Below, in pieces: positions 1 to 10,834 of a stretch of 64,000 nt of DNA. Source of the DNA: Photobacterium atrarenae (GTDB lineage Bacteria; Pseudomonadota; Gammaproteobacteria; Enterobacterales; Vibrionaceae); assembly GCF_024380015.1 (NCBI RefSeq), contig NZ_CP101508.1:1674902-1738901 (forward strand), written 5' to 3'. Below the pieces are notes generated by a model. The model had not been told where the DNA came from. It saw only the letters and a program-made list of their open reading frames with translations, and made no database searches. Both the position numbers and the translations under genes were made by a program. Each line of letters opens with the position of its first letter. Position 1 is the stretch's first letter.

Positions 1-259
1 CAAAGTCAAACACGCTGCCTTGTGCATCACGCGGCGGATCCTGCTCCAGACGTGAGACACGCAGTTCAGACTGGCGCTGAATCGTGCCATCATCCAGGAG
101 GACATCCCCGGCAATGATCTTCATCAGGGTCGACTTGCCTGCGCCATTCCGGCCGACCAGACAGACACGCTCATTGGGTTGGAGAAGAAACTCGGCGCGA
201 TCCAGCAGCGCATGATCACCATACGCCAGCTGTGCGTTACTGATTTTAATTAATGCCAT
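1..259 (-). CDS. uup: ABC-F family ATPase Uup (5' part only, runs off window)
   Basis: The first 86 codons of an ABC-F ATPase are present; the rest lies beyond position 1. The protein starts MALIKISNAQLAYG and has a complete Walker A motif, GRNGAGKST, at about residues 37-45. ABC-F proteins are soluble tandem-ATPase proteins, and Uup is linked to ribosome function and to precise transposon excision. Calling Uup rather than another ABC-F member rests on this N-terminus and on the neighbours, a glutaredoxin-like gene and rlmL, which accompany uup in Vibrio. The upstream glutaredoxin-like gene overlaps this start by 14 bases, so the two are probably translationally coupled. The second ATPase domain and the C-terminal coiled coil cannot be checked here. 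Confidence 0.85.
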   Translation of the reverse strand, partial: MALIKISNAQLAYGDHALLDRAEFLLQPNERVCLVGRNGAGKSTLMKIIAGDVLLDDGTIQRQSELRVSRLEQDPPRDAQGSVFDF

Positions 260-497
260 TACTATCTAACCATGCTGCAAGCTCGGCGGCATCAAACGGC
301 CAGCCAAGTTCAGAAATTGAATCGTCTAGATGCTGAACAGAGAGCACCGGGATAGTGACGCCGTAACGAGAAAAAAGCGCATCATCGAAAGCGATATCTA
401 CCACTTTCACCCGCGCTGCCATTCCGGCATCAAGGAGCAGACCATAGGCCTGCTCACAGAGATGACATCCTTCGGTGCTGTATAACGTGATAAGCAC
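246..497 (-). CDS. Glutaredoxin-like protein (DUF836 family)
   Basis: This 83-residue thioredoxin-fold protein has a CHLC redox motif at about residues 11-14, directly after the first beta strand (LITLYSTEGCHLCEQ), and a cis-proline context (TIPVLSV) near residue 50. Both are expected for the DUF836 glutaredoxin-like family. Its substrate is unknown; a small cytoplasmic thiol-disulfide role is inferred. It sits between rlmL upstream and uup downstream. Its first base, 497, directly abuts the last base of rlmL, 498, and its 3' end overlaps uup by 14 bases, so the three genes read as one tight operon. The DUF836 assignment is from memory of the motif layout. Confidence 0.85.
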   Translation of the reverse strand: MLITLYSTEGCHLCEQAYGLLLDAGMAARVKVVDIAFDDALFSRYGVTIPVLSVQHLDDSISELGWPFDAAELAAWLDSNGIN

Positions 498-2636
498 TTA
501 GTCTTCCTTGTGTGTAATGATCCAGCAGTTGTGAATTTGTTTATTGCGGGCAAAGTCCAGCGGCAACGTTTTATCCGAAATGTTTTTCGCACTTAAACCA
601 AGCTCTGCCAGTTTATCGAAGTCCATCTTGAAATGGCGCTTGTTGTTAGAGAATACAATCTGGCCACCCGGACGCAGCATACGCTTCAGATTTTCCATCA
701 GCATGATGTGATCGCGCTGGATGTCAAAACTCTGCGTCATCCGCTTTGAGTTGGAGAATGTCGGTGGATCGATGAAGATCAGATCAAAGTCCTCATCCAC
801 TTCCTGCAACCACTGCAGACAATCTGCCTGAATAAACTGATGCTGACGGCCAACCTGACCATTCAGCGCCATGTTATCCTGTGCCCAACGCAAGTAAGTA
901 TTGGACATATCAACAGTCGTCGTCGACTTCGCACCACCGCAAGCCGCATGGACCGACGCAGAGCCGGTATACGCGAACAGGTTGAGGAAATCTTTGCCCT
1001 GCGCCATTTCGCCCAGTTTGCGACGGGTGATCCGGTGATCCAGGAACAAGCCCGTATCCAGATAATCGTACAGGTTCACTTTCAGCTGCACACCGTACTC
1101 GTTCACATTCATGTGGCGATCGGCGCTGGACAACTTCTGGTACTGGCTCTTGCCCTTCTGGCGCTCCCGAACTTTGAGGATCACTTTGTCGCTTTCAACA
1201 CCAGTAACCTGAATCGTCGCGCGAAGGATATCCATCAGCCGACGGCGTGCTGTCTCTTCAGGCACCGACTTCGGCGCGGCGTATTCCTGGATCACCAGGA
1301 AATCCTGATACCGGTCAATGGCCGCATTATAGTTCGGCAGATCAGCATCATACAGGCGGTAGCATTCAATGCCTTCCTTCTTCGCCCATTTGCCTAGCTT
1401 GGCAATATTCTTCTTCAGACGATTGGCAAAATCCGGCGCAACTTCGGTTTCTTCCAGTTTTCCTTCAGCTTCTCCTTCGACCTGCTGAACACCACCGCCG
1501 GTGATCAGATAGGTTTTCAGCACACAATCCAGAGCACCATTGCGTAATTTAAATTGCTTGTCGGCCCGCATGCGCAAACAGCTCAGCAGTTCGCTCGAAG
1601 CCGAGTAAATCGCGGCCGTTGAACCTGCGAACGCAAGTTTCAAACGTTTCCCCAGTTCGGTATACAGGGTGATCAGCTCCGGCGTAGTCCCCAGACGCTC
1701 ACCGTACGGCGGGTTACACAGGATCACACCATTTTCAAAGCCGGCCGGACACATGAGCTGCTTGGCATCACCATAATCAAAGTCAATCAACTCACCGACA
1801 CCAGCTCGCGCGGCGTTATCGCGAGCAATGCCCAGCACACGGCGATCCTGCTCACGACCGAAGAACTTGGTTTCAACCAGGGCTGGACCACGACGGGCTT
1901 TGACCTTCGCTTCGGCATGAATTTCCAGCCAGGCTTCGCGATCAAAATCTTTAATCGACTCAAAGCCCCAGCGCTTGCGCTTGATCCCCGGTGCAATGTC
2001 CGCAGCCATCAGGGCGGCTTCAATCAGCAAGGTACCCGAGCCACACATTGGGTCGAGCAAAGGCTTCTCTGGCGTCCAGCCGCTCTTCATCACCAGCGCC
2101 GCTGCGTGGGTTTCACGCAAGGGTGCCTTACCGGCATCGGTACGATAGCCACGCTGATGCAGGCCACTGCCAGCCATATCCAGACCCAGAACGCCTTTTT
2201 CACCCGACAAGCGCATGTGAATACGCAAATCCGGGCGCTGGCGGTCAATGCTCGGGCGCGCCAGGTCAGCCTTGGTAAAGCGATCGACAATCGCATCCTT
2301 GACTTTTAAAGCGCCGTACTGACTGTTACGGATCTCCCGGTTAGTCCCGTTGAAATCGACAACAATACGAGTATCGCTACTGAAATAATTTGGCCAATTA
2401 ATGGCCGTTGCACCGAGGTATAGATCCATATCGTCACGGACATCAAATTCACCCAGTACCTGGATGATACGTGAGGCAATTCGCGTCCAAAGACAACAGC
2501 GGTAAGCCTCGGCCTGATCAGCCTTGAAGCGGACGCCGGCATGAACAACCTGGATTTTTTGCGCGCCAAGTTGTTCCAATTCTTCAGCAAGGAGGTTCTC
2601 AAGACCTCGGGAAGTGATAGCTAGATATTGATTCAT
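498..2636 (-). CDS. rlmL: Bifunctional 23S rRNA methyltransferase RlmL/RlmK (G2445 m2G and G2069 m7G)
   Basis: The 712-residue protein matches the E. coli fusion enzyme in size (about 702). It has an N-terminal THUMP-type RNA-binding region (about 40-150). An RlmL methyltransferase domain follows, with SAM motif DPMCGSG at about 195-201 and catalytic NPPYGER at about 308-314. The C-terminal RlmK half has [13 protein letters not shown] and [13 protein letters not shown]. RlmL makes m2G2445 and RlmK makes m7G2069 during 50S assembly. I chose the ATG at 2636 because [16 protein letters not shown] is the conserved N-terminus. The frame stays open 54 codons further upstream but that stretch looks unrelated to the family. 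The promoter should lie in the long gap above 2636. Confidence 0.96.
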   Translation of the reverse strand: MNQYLAITSRGLENLLAEELEQLGAQKIQVVHAGVRFKADQAEAYRCCLWTRIASRIIQVLGEFDVRDDMDLYLGATAINWPNYFSSDTRIVVDFNGTNREIRNSQYGALKVKDAIVDRFTKADLARPSIDRQRPDLRIHMRLSGEKGVLGLDMAGSGLHQRGYRTDAGKAPLRETHAAALVMKSGWTPEKPLLDPMCGSGTLLIEAALMAADIAPGIKRKRWGFESIKDFDREAWLEIHAEAKVKARRGPALVETKFFGREQDRRVLGIARDNAARAGVGELIDFDYGDAKQLMCPAGFENGVILCNPPYGERLGTTPELITLYTELGKRLKLAFAGSTAAIYSASSELLSCLRMRADKQFKLRNGALDCVLKTYLITGGGVQQVEGEAEGKLEETEVAPDFANRLKKNIAKLGKWAKKEGIECYRLYDADLPNYNAAIDRYQDFLVIQEYAAPKSVPEETARRRLMDILRATIQVTGVESDKVILKVRERQKGKSQYQKLSSADRHMNVNEYGVQLKVNLYDYLDTGLFLDHRITRRKLGEMAQGKDFLNLFAYTGSASVHAACGGAKSTTTVDMSNTYLRWAQDNMALNGQVGRQHQFIQADCLQWLQEVDEDFDLIFIDPPTFSNSKRMTQSFDIQRDHIMLMENLKRMLRPGGQIVFSNNKRHFKMDFDKLAELGLSAKNISDKTLPLDFARNKQIHNCWIITHKED

Positions 2637-3762
2637 GGGGTTCTTTTCACATATATGTTGCCGGGAATTATAACCGAAATCAGTCCAAATACCTCGCGCT
2701 AAACCTTCCCAAACACGCCGTTTACTTAAAAAAACGCCAACACCATGCGCCATCAACTTATGGCTCTCGTCATCTGGAAGGAAACAAACAGGCCTCATTC
2801 ATTGCGTTTCCATAGAAACACAATCCCAACAGAACCACCTTTGCATTGTTGATGTGAGTGCACGCTTTCCATTCAAATACATGTTCACACCCATCAACAA
2901 TAAGGCCGCATCATTGTTCCCAGTTGGAAACGTTAAAGATAAACCTATGATTTTAGATGTGTTTAATTCAATTCGAGCAAAGCCAGCCTTGGCGCTCAGC
3001 CTACAAGAAACAGATAGGAAGTACAGACCTGCAGGCCTGCAGACCTACAAGCATTAGCTGAATCTTCTGCCATTCCACCCACTCTTTCCTGATAAGAAAT
3101 TATTGCCTGTTGGGAAAATATACTCGGTGTTATTGAGTTTCACGAATGGGGAAAATGAGGAAGATCTTCATCAAACACTTTAAATTACGGCTTGAAATAT
3201 TGGTGTTTTCTTGTGCAAGAATGACAAAAAGAGGCAAAAAAAAAGTGCTAATTTTTTAAAAAATTCGAATTAAAGTCACTTAATTTGTTCAAAAATAAAC
3301 CTTATTTTCATCACAAATAAATGACCATACAAAAGGAATGGATGTTTCTTGAGCAAGTCATTTCTAACATACCTGACGTCATATCTCCTATCTTGGGAAG
3401 AGGATGAGCTTTTGAACGAGCACAGTAAGCGAACAGAGCGCATAGAAGTGTAAAGCCTGCTGGGCTTTCCCTTCGGTGTAAATCGTCAGAGGATGGTTTT
3501 GAGCCGGGAAATACGTTGCTGCCAATGACGGCCGCCCATGGCAATGAAACAGGTGTGAACTTTAACCATCGAGCGTTGTTTCTGAGCAGTGCTGATACGC
3601 AAGGAGAAGGAAAAAAGAAGGTAAAACGTTTGATACAGAGGTGTGTAGTGAATCGTAGTGATATCCGGGAAAATTGCTGGGTATTTGCAAACAGTGATGC
3701 CAGCCAAGTGTTGAACTGCTTCCTGCAGGAGATGTTTACCGGGTCAGTCTCATCCCCTGCTG
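2637..3762. other. Long intergenic region between rlmL and zapC
   Basis: About 1.1 kb with no gene I can support. The part at 3110-3340 is very AT-rich and could hold promoters. A 14-bp perfect palindrome made of PstI- and StuI-like cores lies at 3029-3042. From about 3400 to 3740 composition returns to coding-like GC, and open frames exist on both strands (for example minus 3486-3707), but none has a recognisable domain or a clear ribosome binding site. Decayed coding sequence is possible; a translated search of 3400-3760 would settle it. Confidence 0.4.
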
Positions 3763-4302
3763 CTAGCCAACCAGCGCTAAGTTCACACTGCTTTCAACCA
3801 CATAGGCTTGCATCCGGTCATTCATGACCTTGATGGTGTCGCAAAAGGCCATTGATTTGGTGCTAGTCAGTGCCAATGATGACGTTTCGGCCAGCATACA
3901 GAGGCTGGCACAGCCACTGTTTTCAATGACCAGGAACTTCGCCATGCCGGCATCTGTTTCTAGCGTGACAATATCTGCCTCTTGCGGCTCGCATCCCTCC
4001 CCCTGGGTGTGGAAGAACCAGCTTTTCGGCATCATCGGCTTATGGAAACGGCTCGCTGCCACAGCATTGAGCGCCAGCTCCGCTTTACGAGGCTCAGAAA
4101 GGTCCAGGCCGGCAATGCTTTCCACGAAAGTCTGAAATACGCTTGCATCATCCACAGTGAAATCTGTCCGATCGTATGCAGATGTGATCAGGTGTTTGGG
4201 AGGAATAGAGACCCGGAAAATCATGTCATCGCCCAAATCTAACATCAGGGAGTCATGTTTTGAGTCATAATACCATGTCCATGAGTTGTTAGGCTTCAGC
4301 AT
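3763..4302 (-). CDS. zapC: Cell division protein ZapC
   Basis: The 179-residue protein resembles E. coli ZapC (YcbW, 180 residues) along its length. Shared landmarks are the N-terminal W-x-WYYD block (SWTWYYDSKHDSLMLDL), the central KAELALNAVAASRFHKPMMP region followed by KSWFFH, and C-terminal IKVMNDR. ZapC is a cytoplasmic FtsZ-associated protein that promotes lateral bundling of FtsZ filaments at the Z ring. It lies directly downstream of pyrD on the same strand, the arrangement also seen in E. coli, with a terminator between them. It therefore probably has its own promoter in the AT-rich stretch 4303-4480. Confidence 0.93.
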   Translation of the reverse strand: MLKPNNSWTWYYDSKHDSLMLDLGDDMIFRVSIPPKHLITSAYDRTDFTVDDASVFQTFVESIAGLDLSEPRKAELALNAVAASRFHKPMMPKSWFFHTQGEGCEPQEADIVTLETDAGMAKFLVIENSGCASLCMLAETSSLALTSTKSMAFCDTIKVMNDRMQAYVVESSVNLALVG

Positions 4303-4480
4303 GCAACTACTCCAAAATCAGTTCTTTATACTGCTTATCCAACGACATAGAAAAAACTTTAGGAGAATTTTACTGTTCCAATGTCAAAATAAAAGGGGAA
4401 ATAAAGTGCTGATCTTATTGTGATTCTCGTGAAAGTTTGACAAAAATCGGATAAATTCCGATCTCGGGATAGTTACAGGC

Positions 4481-4518
4481 AAAAATAAAGCCCCTGCAAT
4501 GATCATCACTGAGGGGCT
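4481..4518 (-). terminator. Rho-independent terminator after pyrD
   Basis: Seven-base stem AGCCCCT/AGGGGCT (4489-4495 with 4512-4518) followed on the minus strand by TTATTTTT. It ends 26 bases beyond the pyrD stop and separates pyrD from zapC. Confidence 0.8.
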
Positions 4519-4543
4519 GCTTGGATCCTGATGCTACTTCATG

Positions 4544-5554
4544 TTATATATTCGTCACAATATCTTTCACCAGCTTCGGCCCATGATAGATAAAGCCGGA
4601 ATAGACCTGCACCAGCTGGGCACCGGCCATCATTTTCTCTCTTGCGGATACCGCTGAGTCGATGCCTCCTACCCCAATAATCGGCAAGGTACCATCCAGT
4701 TCTTCAGCCAGGCGACGGATCACTTCGGTACTACGGTTCTGCAGCGGCCGGCCACTCAGGCCTCCAGCCTCATCACAGTGCGGCATGTCTTTGATCAGAG
4801 CACGATCCAAGGTAGTGTTGGTCGCGATAACCCCATCAATATCATTCTTGATCAACGACTGGGCAATTTGGGTGATCTCACGATCCTCAAGATCCGGCGC
4901 GATCTTCAGTGCCAGCGGAACGTACTTACCGTGTTTTTCGGTCAACGCCTTTTGCTTCTGCTTCAGCTGAGACAAGAGATCGTCCAGTGCTTCACCATAT
5001 TGTAAAGCTCGCAATCCCGGCGTGTTCGGCGAAGAGATATTTACCGTGATATAACCGGCATACGGGTAGACTTTCTCCATGCAGATTAGATAGTCTTCCG
5101 CGCCCTTCTCTACCGGCGTATCTTTGTTTTTGCCGATATTGATCCCGATGATGCCGTCGTACTTGGCTTTCTTCACATTCTCGACCAGGTTATCCACCCC
5201 GAGGTTGTTAAAGCCGAAACGGTTAATGATCCCTTCAGCCGGGATTACCCGGAACAGGCGTGGTTTCTCATTGCCAGGCTGTGGACGCGGTGTCACTGTG
5301 CCCACTTCGACAAAGCCAAAGCCCATGGCGCCGAAGGCATCAATACATTCACCATTTTTATCCAAACCAGCCGCAAGGCCAACCGGGTTTTTAAATTTGA
5401 TTCCCATAACTTCAACGGGACGATCGGGAACGTGTTGACGGTAGAAGAGATCGAGAGGAGTGCCAGTAAAGCGAGAAAGATTCTTGATTGCCAGATCATG
5501 TGCTTTTTCAGCATCAAGTTGAAAAATAGCGGATCGAGCGAGGCGGTAAAACAT
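4544..5554 (-). CDS. pyrD: Dihydroorotate dehydrogenase, quinone-dependent (class 2)
   Basis: The 336-residue flavoenzyme oxidises dihydroorotate to orotate with quinone as acceptor, the fourth step of de novo pyrimidine synthesis. The class 2 features are the amphipathic N-terminal helix for membrane docking ([22 protein letters not shown]), the FMN-site segment [12 protein letters not shown], the catalytic serine in [12 protein letters not shown] that distinguishes class 2 from class 1 enzymes, and the C-terminal IGVGGIDS and [11 protein letters not shown] segments. The start at 5554 has an ideal AAGGAGG six to eight bases upstream. It is transcribed on its own, bounded by terminators at 4481-4518 and 5736-5768. 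Confidence 0.97.
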   Translation of the reverse strand: MFYRLARSAIFQLDAEKAHDLAIKNLSRFTGTPLDLFYRQHVPDRPVEVMGIKFKNPVGLAAGLDKNGECIDAFGAMGFGFVEVGTVTPRPQPGNEKPRLFRVIPAEGIINRFGFNNLGVDNLVENVKKAKYDGIIGINIGKNKDTPVEKGAEDYLICMEKVYPYAGYITVNISSPNTPGLRALQYGEALDDLLSQLKQKQKALTEKHGKYVPLALKIAPDLEDREITQIAQSLIKNDIDGVIATNTTLDRALIKDMPHCDEAGGLSGRPLQNRSTEVIRRLAEELDGTLPIIGVGGIDSAVSAREKMMAGAQLVQVYSGFIYHGPKLVKDIVTNI

Positions 5555-5735
5555 TGTACCTCCTTATAAAGGCCCCGTATAAACGGGAGAACATTATTCA
5601 CAGAAATATCGCTAAATTCAACGACTATTTTCGATTTTTTTCATTAAAAACAGCCCTTTTCCAGTACTACCTGTGAAAATTGCACAAAAACAGCAATTTT
5701 CGGGCAAACGTTTACGCCGTGGTGAAATAATTATT

Positions 5736-5768
5736 AAAAAACCGCTATGCAGAAGCATAGCGGTTTTT
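5736..5768 (-). terminator. Bidirectional-looking terminator after NAD-glutamate dehydrogenase
   Basis: AAAAAACCGCTATGC and GCATAGCGGTTTTT form a stem of about 14 bp with an AGAA loop. The flanking A and T runs allow function on either strand. It lies 32 bases past the stop of the dehydrogenase gene and upstream of pyrD. Confidence 0.85.
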
Positions 5769-5800
5769 ACTAAGGTTCAACTTATCGCTGCATCTTGTAC

Positions 5801-8800
5801 TTACATTGCCGGGCGACAATTCAGGTTCAGCAACATCAACTCACGCAGGGCTACCGAGAACTTGGCGAACTCATGGGTTGTCCCCACTTTGAACTCTGCC
5901 AGAACCGTATTCCAGCGCTGGATCGCCACCTGATGTTCCGCTTTCCAGTCTTCGATCAGCGTTTCGGCCTGCTTCCCTTCCGGACAAGCGGTGATCACCG
6001 CCGAGGTCAGCTGGCGTTGCTGCCAGTCCAGATCTTCACGGAATGATGCACGGGCCAGTGCCTGCCAATGGTTCTCAACCGGCTGATTATGAACCTGCTG
6101 CAGGAACCAGTGCAGTGACAAGTCGGCACCCACCACAAAGTAAACGCGGGAGATAAAGTCGATATCTTTCTCCAACTCTTTGGCGATCTGAGCGATATCC
6201 AGGGCTGAGTATAGGCTGCTCAAGCGAGCAATCCCGTGCGCCAGTGCTTCAGGAACCCCTTGCTCAATCATGACGTTTGCCTGATCGTCATGCTCTTTCA
6301 CTTCTTCAGTGACAAGGTAACCTTCCAGATTTTCCTGCAGTTTCTGAACAACGGGCTGATAGAATGCAATCTGCTGCTCGATGCCCAGCTGACGATCACG
6401 GTTGCGAAGCATCCAGCGGGTCACACGGCGCAGCATGCGGCGGCAACGATACAGCATATCGTACTGTACCTGAGCCGAGACAACGTTATCCAATTCACGG
6501 ATCTGGTCGAAGAAGCGGTCAAAGCCATAAATTTCGCGACCCACTGCGTACGCTGAAGCAATCTCAGCAACGGAAGCCCCTGTCTCTTCCTGCAGGCGAG
6601 TGACAAAGTTACATCCCATCTCATTGGACATTTGATTCGCCAGCGAGGTTGCAATCAGTTCCTGACGCAGCGGATGGAGGTCCATCTTATCGCGGTACTT
6701 TTCTTGCAGCTCTTTCGGGAAGTACGCAGGTAGCAGGCGCGCATGGTAAGGATCATTGGCGATCTCGTCAGTCACCATGTCTTCCTTCAGAACCATCTTG
6801 CCGTAAGCGACCAGTACCGCCAGCTCAGGACGGGTCAGACCCATGCCCGATTTTTCGCGCTCTGCCAGGGTATCATCATCCGGCAGGTACTCCAGGTTCC
6901 GATCCAGTTTACCTTCTTTTTCCAGGTGGTGGATAAAGCGGATCTGTTCTTTCAGCAACTGGACTTGTTGCTGTTGAGTCACAGAAATCGACTCGCTCTG
7001 GCAATACGCATCATCCAGAACAATCTCACCGACTTCATCTTCCATCCGCTCAAGCAGCTCGTTACGCTGTTTGTAGGTCAGGTCGCCACCAGCGACTAGG
7101 CTGTTCAGCAGGATTTTGATGTTCACTTCGTTATCTGAACAGTCAACCCCACCGACGTTATCAATGAAGTCGGTATTGACCAGGCCGCCTTTCTTGGCAA
7201 ACTCAACACGGCCCAGTTGGGTCAGGCCCAGGTTACCCCCTTCACCGACAACCTTGGCACGCAGCTCACTCCCGTTGACGCGAAGGACGTCATTGGCACG
7301 ATCACCTACATCAGCATTGGTCTCACTAGCCGCCTTGACATAAGTGCCAATCCCGCCGTTCCACAACAGATCCACTTCCATTTTCAGGATCATCTGGATC
7401 AACTCGTTCGGCGTCATGCTCTGCTTGCGGGTTCCCAACAGTTTCTGGATTTGAGGCGTCAGCTTAATTGACTTGCTGCGGCGGGAGAAAATACCGCCCC
7501 CTTCAGAGATCAGGCTCTTGTCATAATCTTCCCAGCTTGAACGCGGCAGATTAAACAAACGATTACGCTCTTCCCAGCTGCTCGCTGAATCCGGATTCGG
7601 ATCCAGGAAGATATGCATGTGGTTAAAGGCTGCCACCAGGCGAATATGTTTCGACAGCAGCATCCCGTTACCAAACACGTCACCCGCCATATCACCGATC
7701 CCGGCACAGGTGAAATCGGTAGTCTGGCAATTGATGCCCAGCTCACGGAAGTGACGCTTCACAGATTCCCAGCCACCGCGGGCCGTGATCCCCATCTTCT
7801 TGTGGTCATAGCCGTTTGAGCCGCCCGATGCAAATGCATCTCCCAGCCAGAAGTTGTAATCGTCCGAAACTGAGTTAGCCAGATCCGAGAAGGTCGCTGT
7901 GCCTTTATCAGCCGCAACAACCAGATACGGGTCATCCTCATCATGACGAACCACATTGGCTGGTGGCACGAGTACACCATCCACAATGTTGTCAGTCACA
8001 TCCAGCAAGGCGCGGATGAAACGCTTGTAACAGCGTTGGCCTTCCGCCCAGATCTCTTCACGTGTTGTCAATTGCGGCTGACGTTTACACACGAAGCCCC
8101 CCTTTGCACCGACCGGTACGATGACAGTGTTCTTCACCTGCTGTGCTTTCACCAAGCCAAGGATCTCTGTCCGGAAGTCTTCCTGACGATCAGACCAACG
8201 CAGCCCACCCCGGGCAACTTTGCCGCCGCGCAGGTGCACCCCTTCAATATCCGGGGCATAAACGAAGATCTCGAAGAACGGAACCGGCGCCGGGATCTCT
8301 GAGATCTCAGACGGGCGCAGCTTCAGCGACAACCATGGCTTCGGCTTACCTTCAGCATCTGTTTGATAGTAGTTAGTGCGCTGGGTCGCCAGGATCATTT
8401 CCATATAGCGACGGATGATCCGATCGTCATCCAGGCTCTCAACCTTATCCAGCTTCTTATTCATTTTGGCGATCAGATCTTGCTCGGCTTTTTCCGTCCG
8501 CTTCTTCTTCGGATTAAACCGAAGCGCAAACAGGGCCACCAGATCGCGGGCCAAATCGCTATGATTCGACAGTGTCTCTTCTATATAGTGCTGGCTGAAC
8601 GGGAAACCGACCTGACGCATGTAACGAGCATAGCTTCGCACAATGGTCACTTCGCGGCCGGTCAGTCCGGCACACAGAACCAAGCGGTTAAAGCCATCAC
8701 TTTCAAGATTGTTATGCCAGATGGCCGAGAAAGCTTCCTGGAAACGGTCGCGAGATTCGGTCAGATCGATCTCATCACATGCATTGAGCAGCATGGCGAA

Positions 8801-10630
8801 GTCAAGGATCCAGTACACAGTCCCGTTGGCGGTCACGATTTCGTATGGTGATTCACCAATGACACGCAGACCCAGGTTTTCCAGCATTGGCATCACATCA
8901 GACAGATGGATTGGCTCATCACGATGGAAAAGCTTCAGCTTGACGAAGTTGGAGTTGACACCTTTCTCTTGAGGGCGGTAGAACAGCATCCCCAGCTTGT
9001 TGTCTTCACTCAGGCTTTCCAGTTGCTCAATATCGGCAACCGCAGAGCCCGGCAGCATTTGTTCTTTGTACGAACGCGGGAATGCACGCGCATAGTTCTT
9101 CGCCAGTGGCGTTCCTTTGTTTTCGCCAAAGTTGGCGACCAGAGAGGCGCTCAGGCGGTCTTCCCAGGCCGCGGCAGCTTCAACCAGGTTATGCTCGATG
9201 GCTTTGACATCAACATCAAAGTTATTGTTTTCTACGCGCACGATGTAATGGGTTCTCGCTAACGGACTTTCAGAGAAGAAAGTCGTAAATTCAACATCTT
9301 GATCCGATCCGAAATAGTCTTTCAGGATCTGTTGGGTTTTCCGGCGCAACTCCGTGTTGTAACGCTCTTTGGTGACATACACCATGCACGAGAAGAAGCG
9401 GCCGAACGGGTCACGGCGGACAAACAGACGCAACAGGTCACGGTCTTGCATGCGAACCACGCCGCAGCCGACATCTAACATCTCTTTTTCGTTGGCCTGG
9501 ATCAGTTCATCACGCGGATAAGTCTCCAGCAGGTTGTTCAGCGCCTTCCAGGAGTGCGAACCTTCTGAATAGCCGCTAGCCTGGAGGATCCGCGAGACCT
9601 TGTTGCTGATCAGCGGAATATTCATCGCAGTTTGATGGTATGCCGTCGAAGCATAAAGGCCGGTAAAACGGTGTTCACCCACCACGTTGCCATTCTTGTC
9701 AAAGCGGCGAATACCGATGTAATCGGTATAAGCCGGACGATGGACTTTCGACTTGGTGTTACTTTTGGTCAGGATCAGCAGATCTTTCTTGCGTGCTTCC
9801 AAGCGGGCTGATTCTGGTAAATCTGACAGTTTCAATGAGCGTACTTTACCCTGCTTACTCAGCAAGCCTAAAGCTGAACCCTCACATGGTGTCAGTTCAT
9901 AATCACCTTCAATCGGTAACAGGTCATACTGGTGATAGCCCATGAACGTAAAGTTATGACGAGTGACCCAATCCAGGAATGCAATGGCTTCATCACGCTG
10001 GGCTTCATCAACAGGTAAGTCAGCTGCTTTCAGCTCTTTGACAATCTCCTGCATTTTGCCCTGCATGGCATGCCAGTCGTTCACCACCAGATCGACGTCT
10101 TGCAGCACTTGTTCTAGTTCTTCTTTCAGTGCTTTCATTTCCGCCTTATCGTTCAGACGGTCCACTTCAATGTGGAACAAGGTCTGCAGATCACCGTTCT
10201 GACCACAGGCTTCGGTAATTGCGCCCAGCTCATTACGCTTGAAATAATAAGGGCCATTCAACATCAGGTGGCTGGTGATCCCGAGGCGGGTCAGGGTCAT
10301 ACGAACAGAGTCCACCAGGAATGGACGGTCTGGAGTCACAATCTCAACCACAGTGTGGGTCGATTGCCAGCCGTAACGGCTGAGTGTCGGGTTGTAGACC
10401 CGAACAGAGATTTGATCCGGTTTGTTTTGCACAAGGTGATGCCAAAGGCTCAGCACTGCACCATATAAGTCAGATTCATTCCGTTGCAGCAGATCGTCGT
10501 CTGCCAATTGACCTAATAATTTTTGAGCAAAAACTTCTACTAATGACTGCTGCGGGGTCTCAATCTTGTCCTGGATTAAGCCATACACTTTTTCAAGCAG
10601 TACCGGCACTATAGGGTCAGGTGCGGTCAT
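5801..10630 (-). CDS. NAD-specific glutamate dehydrogenase, large (GDH180-type)
   Basis: This 1609-residue protein belongs to the large NAD-dependent glutamate dehydrogenase family (about 1600 residues), which deaminates glutamate to 2-oxoglutarate and ammonia. The N-terminal half carries ACT-like regulatory segments (for example residues about 90-130, RPFLVDSVRMTLTRLGITSH). The central catalytic domain has PVGAKGGFVCKRQP with the active-site lysine, GGLRWSDR, and the nucleotide-binding region around VVGEGGNLGLTQLGR. The C-terminal part is the helical extension typical of the family. The start at 10630 has GGAG ten bases upstream. It is monocistronic by its spacing. In Vibrio the equivalent gene sits between pyrD and the DUF2835/pepN pair, as here. 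The usual symbol (gdhB or gdh2) varies, so none is given. Confidence 0.96.
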   Translation of the reverse strand: MTAPDPIVPVLLEKVYGLIQDKIETPQQSLVEVFAQKLLGQLADDDLLQRNESDLYGAVLSLWHHLVQNKPDQISVRVYNPTLSRYGWQSTHTVVEIVTPDRPFLVDSVRMTLTRLGITSHLMLNGPYYFKRNELGAITEACGQNGDLQTLFHIEVDRLNDKAEMKALKEELEQVLQDVDLVVNDWHAMQGKMQEIVKELKAADLPVDEAQRDEAIAFLDWVTRHNFTFMGYHQYDLLPIEGDYELTPCEGSALGLLSKQGKVRSLKLSDLPESARLEARKKDLLILTKSNTKSKVHRPAYTDYIGIRRFDKNGNVVGEHRFTGLYASTAYHQTAMNIPLISNKVSRILQASGYSEGSHSWKALNNLLETYPRDELIQANEKEMLDVGCGVVRMQDRDLLRLFVRRDPFGRFFSCMVYVTKERYNTELRRKTQQILKDYFGSDQDVEFTTFFSESPLARTHYIVRVENNNFDVDVKAIEHNLVEAAAAWEDRLSASLVANFGENKGTPLAKNYARAFPRSYKEQMLPGSAVADIEQLESLSEDNKLGMLFYRPQEKGVNSNFVKLKLFHRDEPIHLSDVMPMLENLGLRVIGESPYEIVTANGTVYWILDFAMLLNACDEIDLTESRDRFQEAFSAIWHNNLESDGFNRLVLCAGLTGREVTIVRSYARYMRQVGFPFSQHYIEETLSNHSDLARDLVALFALRFNPKKKRTEKAEQDLIAKMNKKLDKVESLDDDRIIRRYMEMILATQRTNYYQTDAEGKPKPWLSLKLRPSEISEIPAPVPFFEIFVYAPDIEGVHLRGGKVARGGLRWSDRQEDFRTEILGLVKAQQVKNTVIVPVGAKGGFVCKRQPQLTTREEIWAEGQRCYKRFIRALLDVTDNIVDGVLVPPANVVRHDEDDPYLVVAADKGTATFSDLANSVSDDYNFWLGDAFASGGSNGYDHKKMGITARGGWESVKRHFRELGINCQTTDFTCAGIGDMAGDVFGNGMLLSKHIRLVAAFNHMHIFLDPNPDSASSWEERNRLFNLPRSSWEDYDKSLISEGGGIFSRRSKSIKLTPQIQKLLGTRKQSMTPNELIQMILKMEVDLLWNGGIGTYVKAASETNADVGDRANDVLRVNGSELRAKVVGEGGNLGLTQLGRVEFAKKGGLVNTDFIDNVGGVDCSDNEVNIKILLNSLVAGGDLTYKQRNELLERMEDEVGEIVLDDAYCQSESISVTQQQQVQLLKEQIRFIHHLEKEGKLDRNLEYLPDDDTLAEREKSGMGLTRPELAVLVAYGKMVLKEDMVTDEIANDPYHARLLPAYFPKELQEKYRDKMDLHPLRQELIATSLANQMSNEMGCNFVTRLQEETGASVAEIASAYAVGREIYGFDRFFDQIRELDNVVSAQVQYDMLYRCRRMLRRVTRWMLRNRDRQLGIEQQIAFYQPVVQKLQENLEGYLVTEEVKEHDDQANVMIEQGVPEALAHGIARLSSLYSALDIAQIAKELEKDIDFISRVYFVVGADLSLHWFLQQVHNQPVENHWQALARASFREDLDWQQRQLTSAVITACPEGKQAETLIEDWKAEHQVAIQRWNTVLAEFKVGTTHEFAKFSVALRELMLLNLNCRPAM

Positions 10631-10834
10631 AGCAAATGCTCCATCGTCATATTCTATTATCGATCTAGTATAGGGTTTTTATATCAATCCCATGGGCCAT
10701 TCGAGGTCTAGTGGCTCACGGTATCGGTATTCGTTCTGTGAGGGCTATTGTAGGGTGTTTTGTTGCGAAAGGGTTACGATAATAACTCTGGAACAGAAAG
10801 AAAAAATCGAATATGTGACTAAGGTTAAGATTTT

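Noticed and set aside
2637..2798. A 54-codon in-frame extension at the start of rlmL
   Set aside because: The extension does not resemble the family N-terminus, and [16 protein letters not shown] at 2636 is the conserved start.
2854..3057. Plus-strand 67-codon frame upstream of rlmL
   Set aside because: It needs a GTG start without a ribosome binding site and has no recognisable domain; I treat it as chance.
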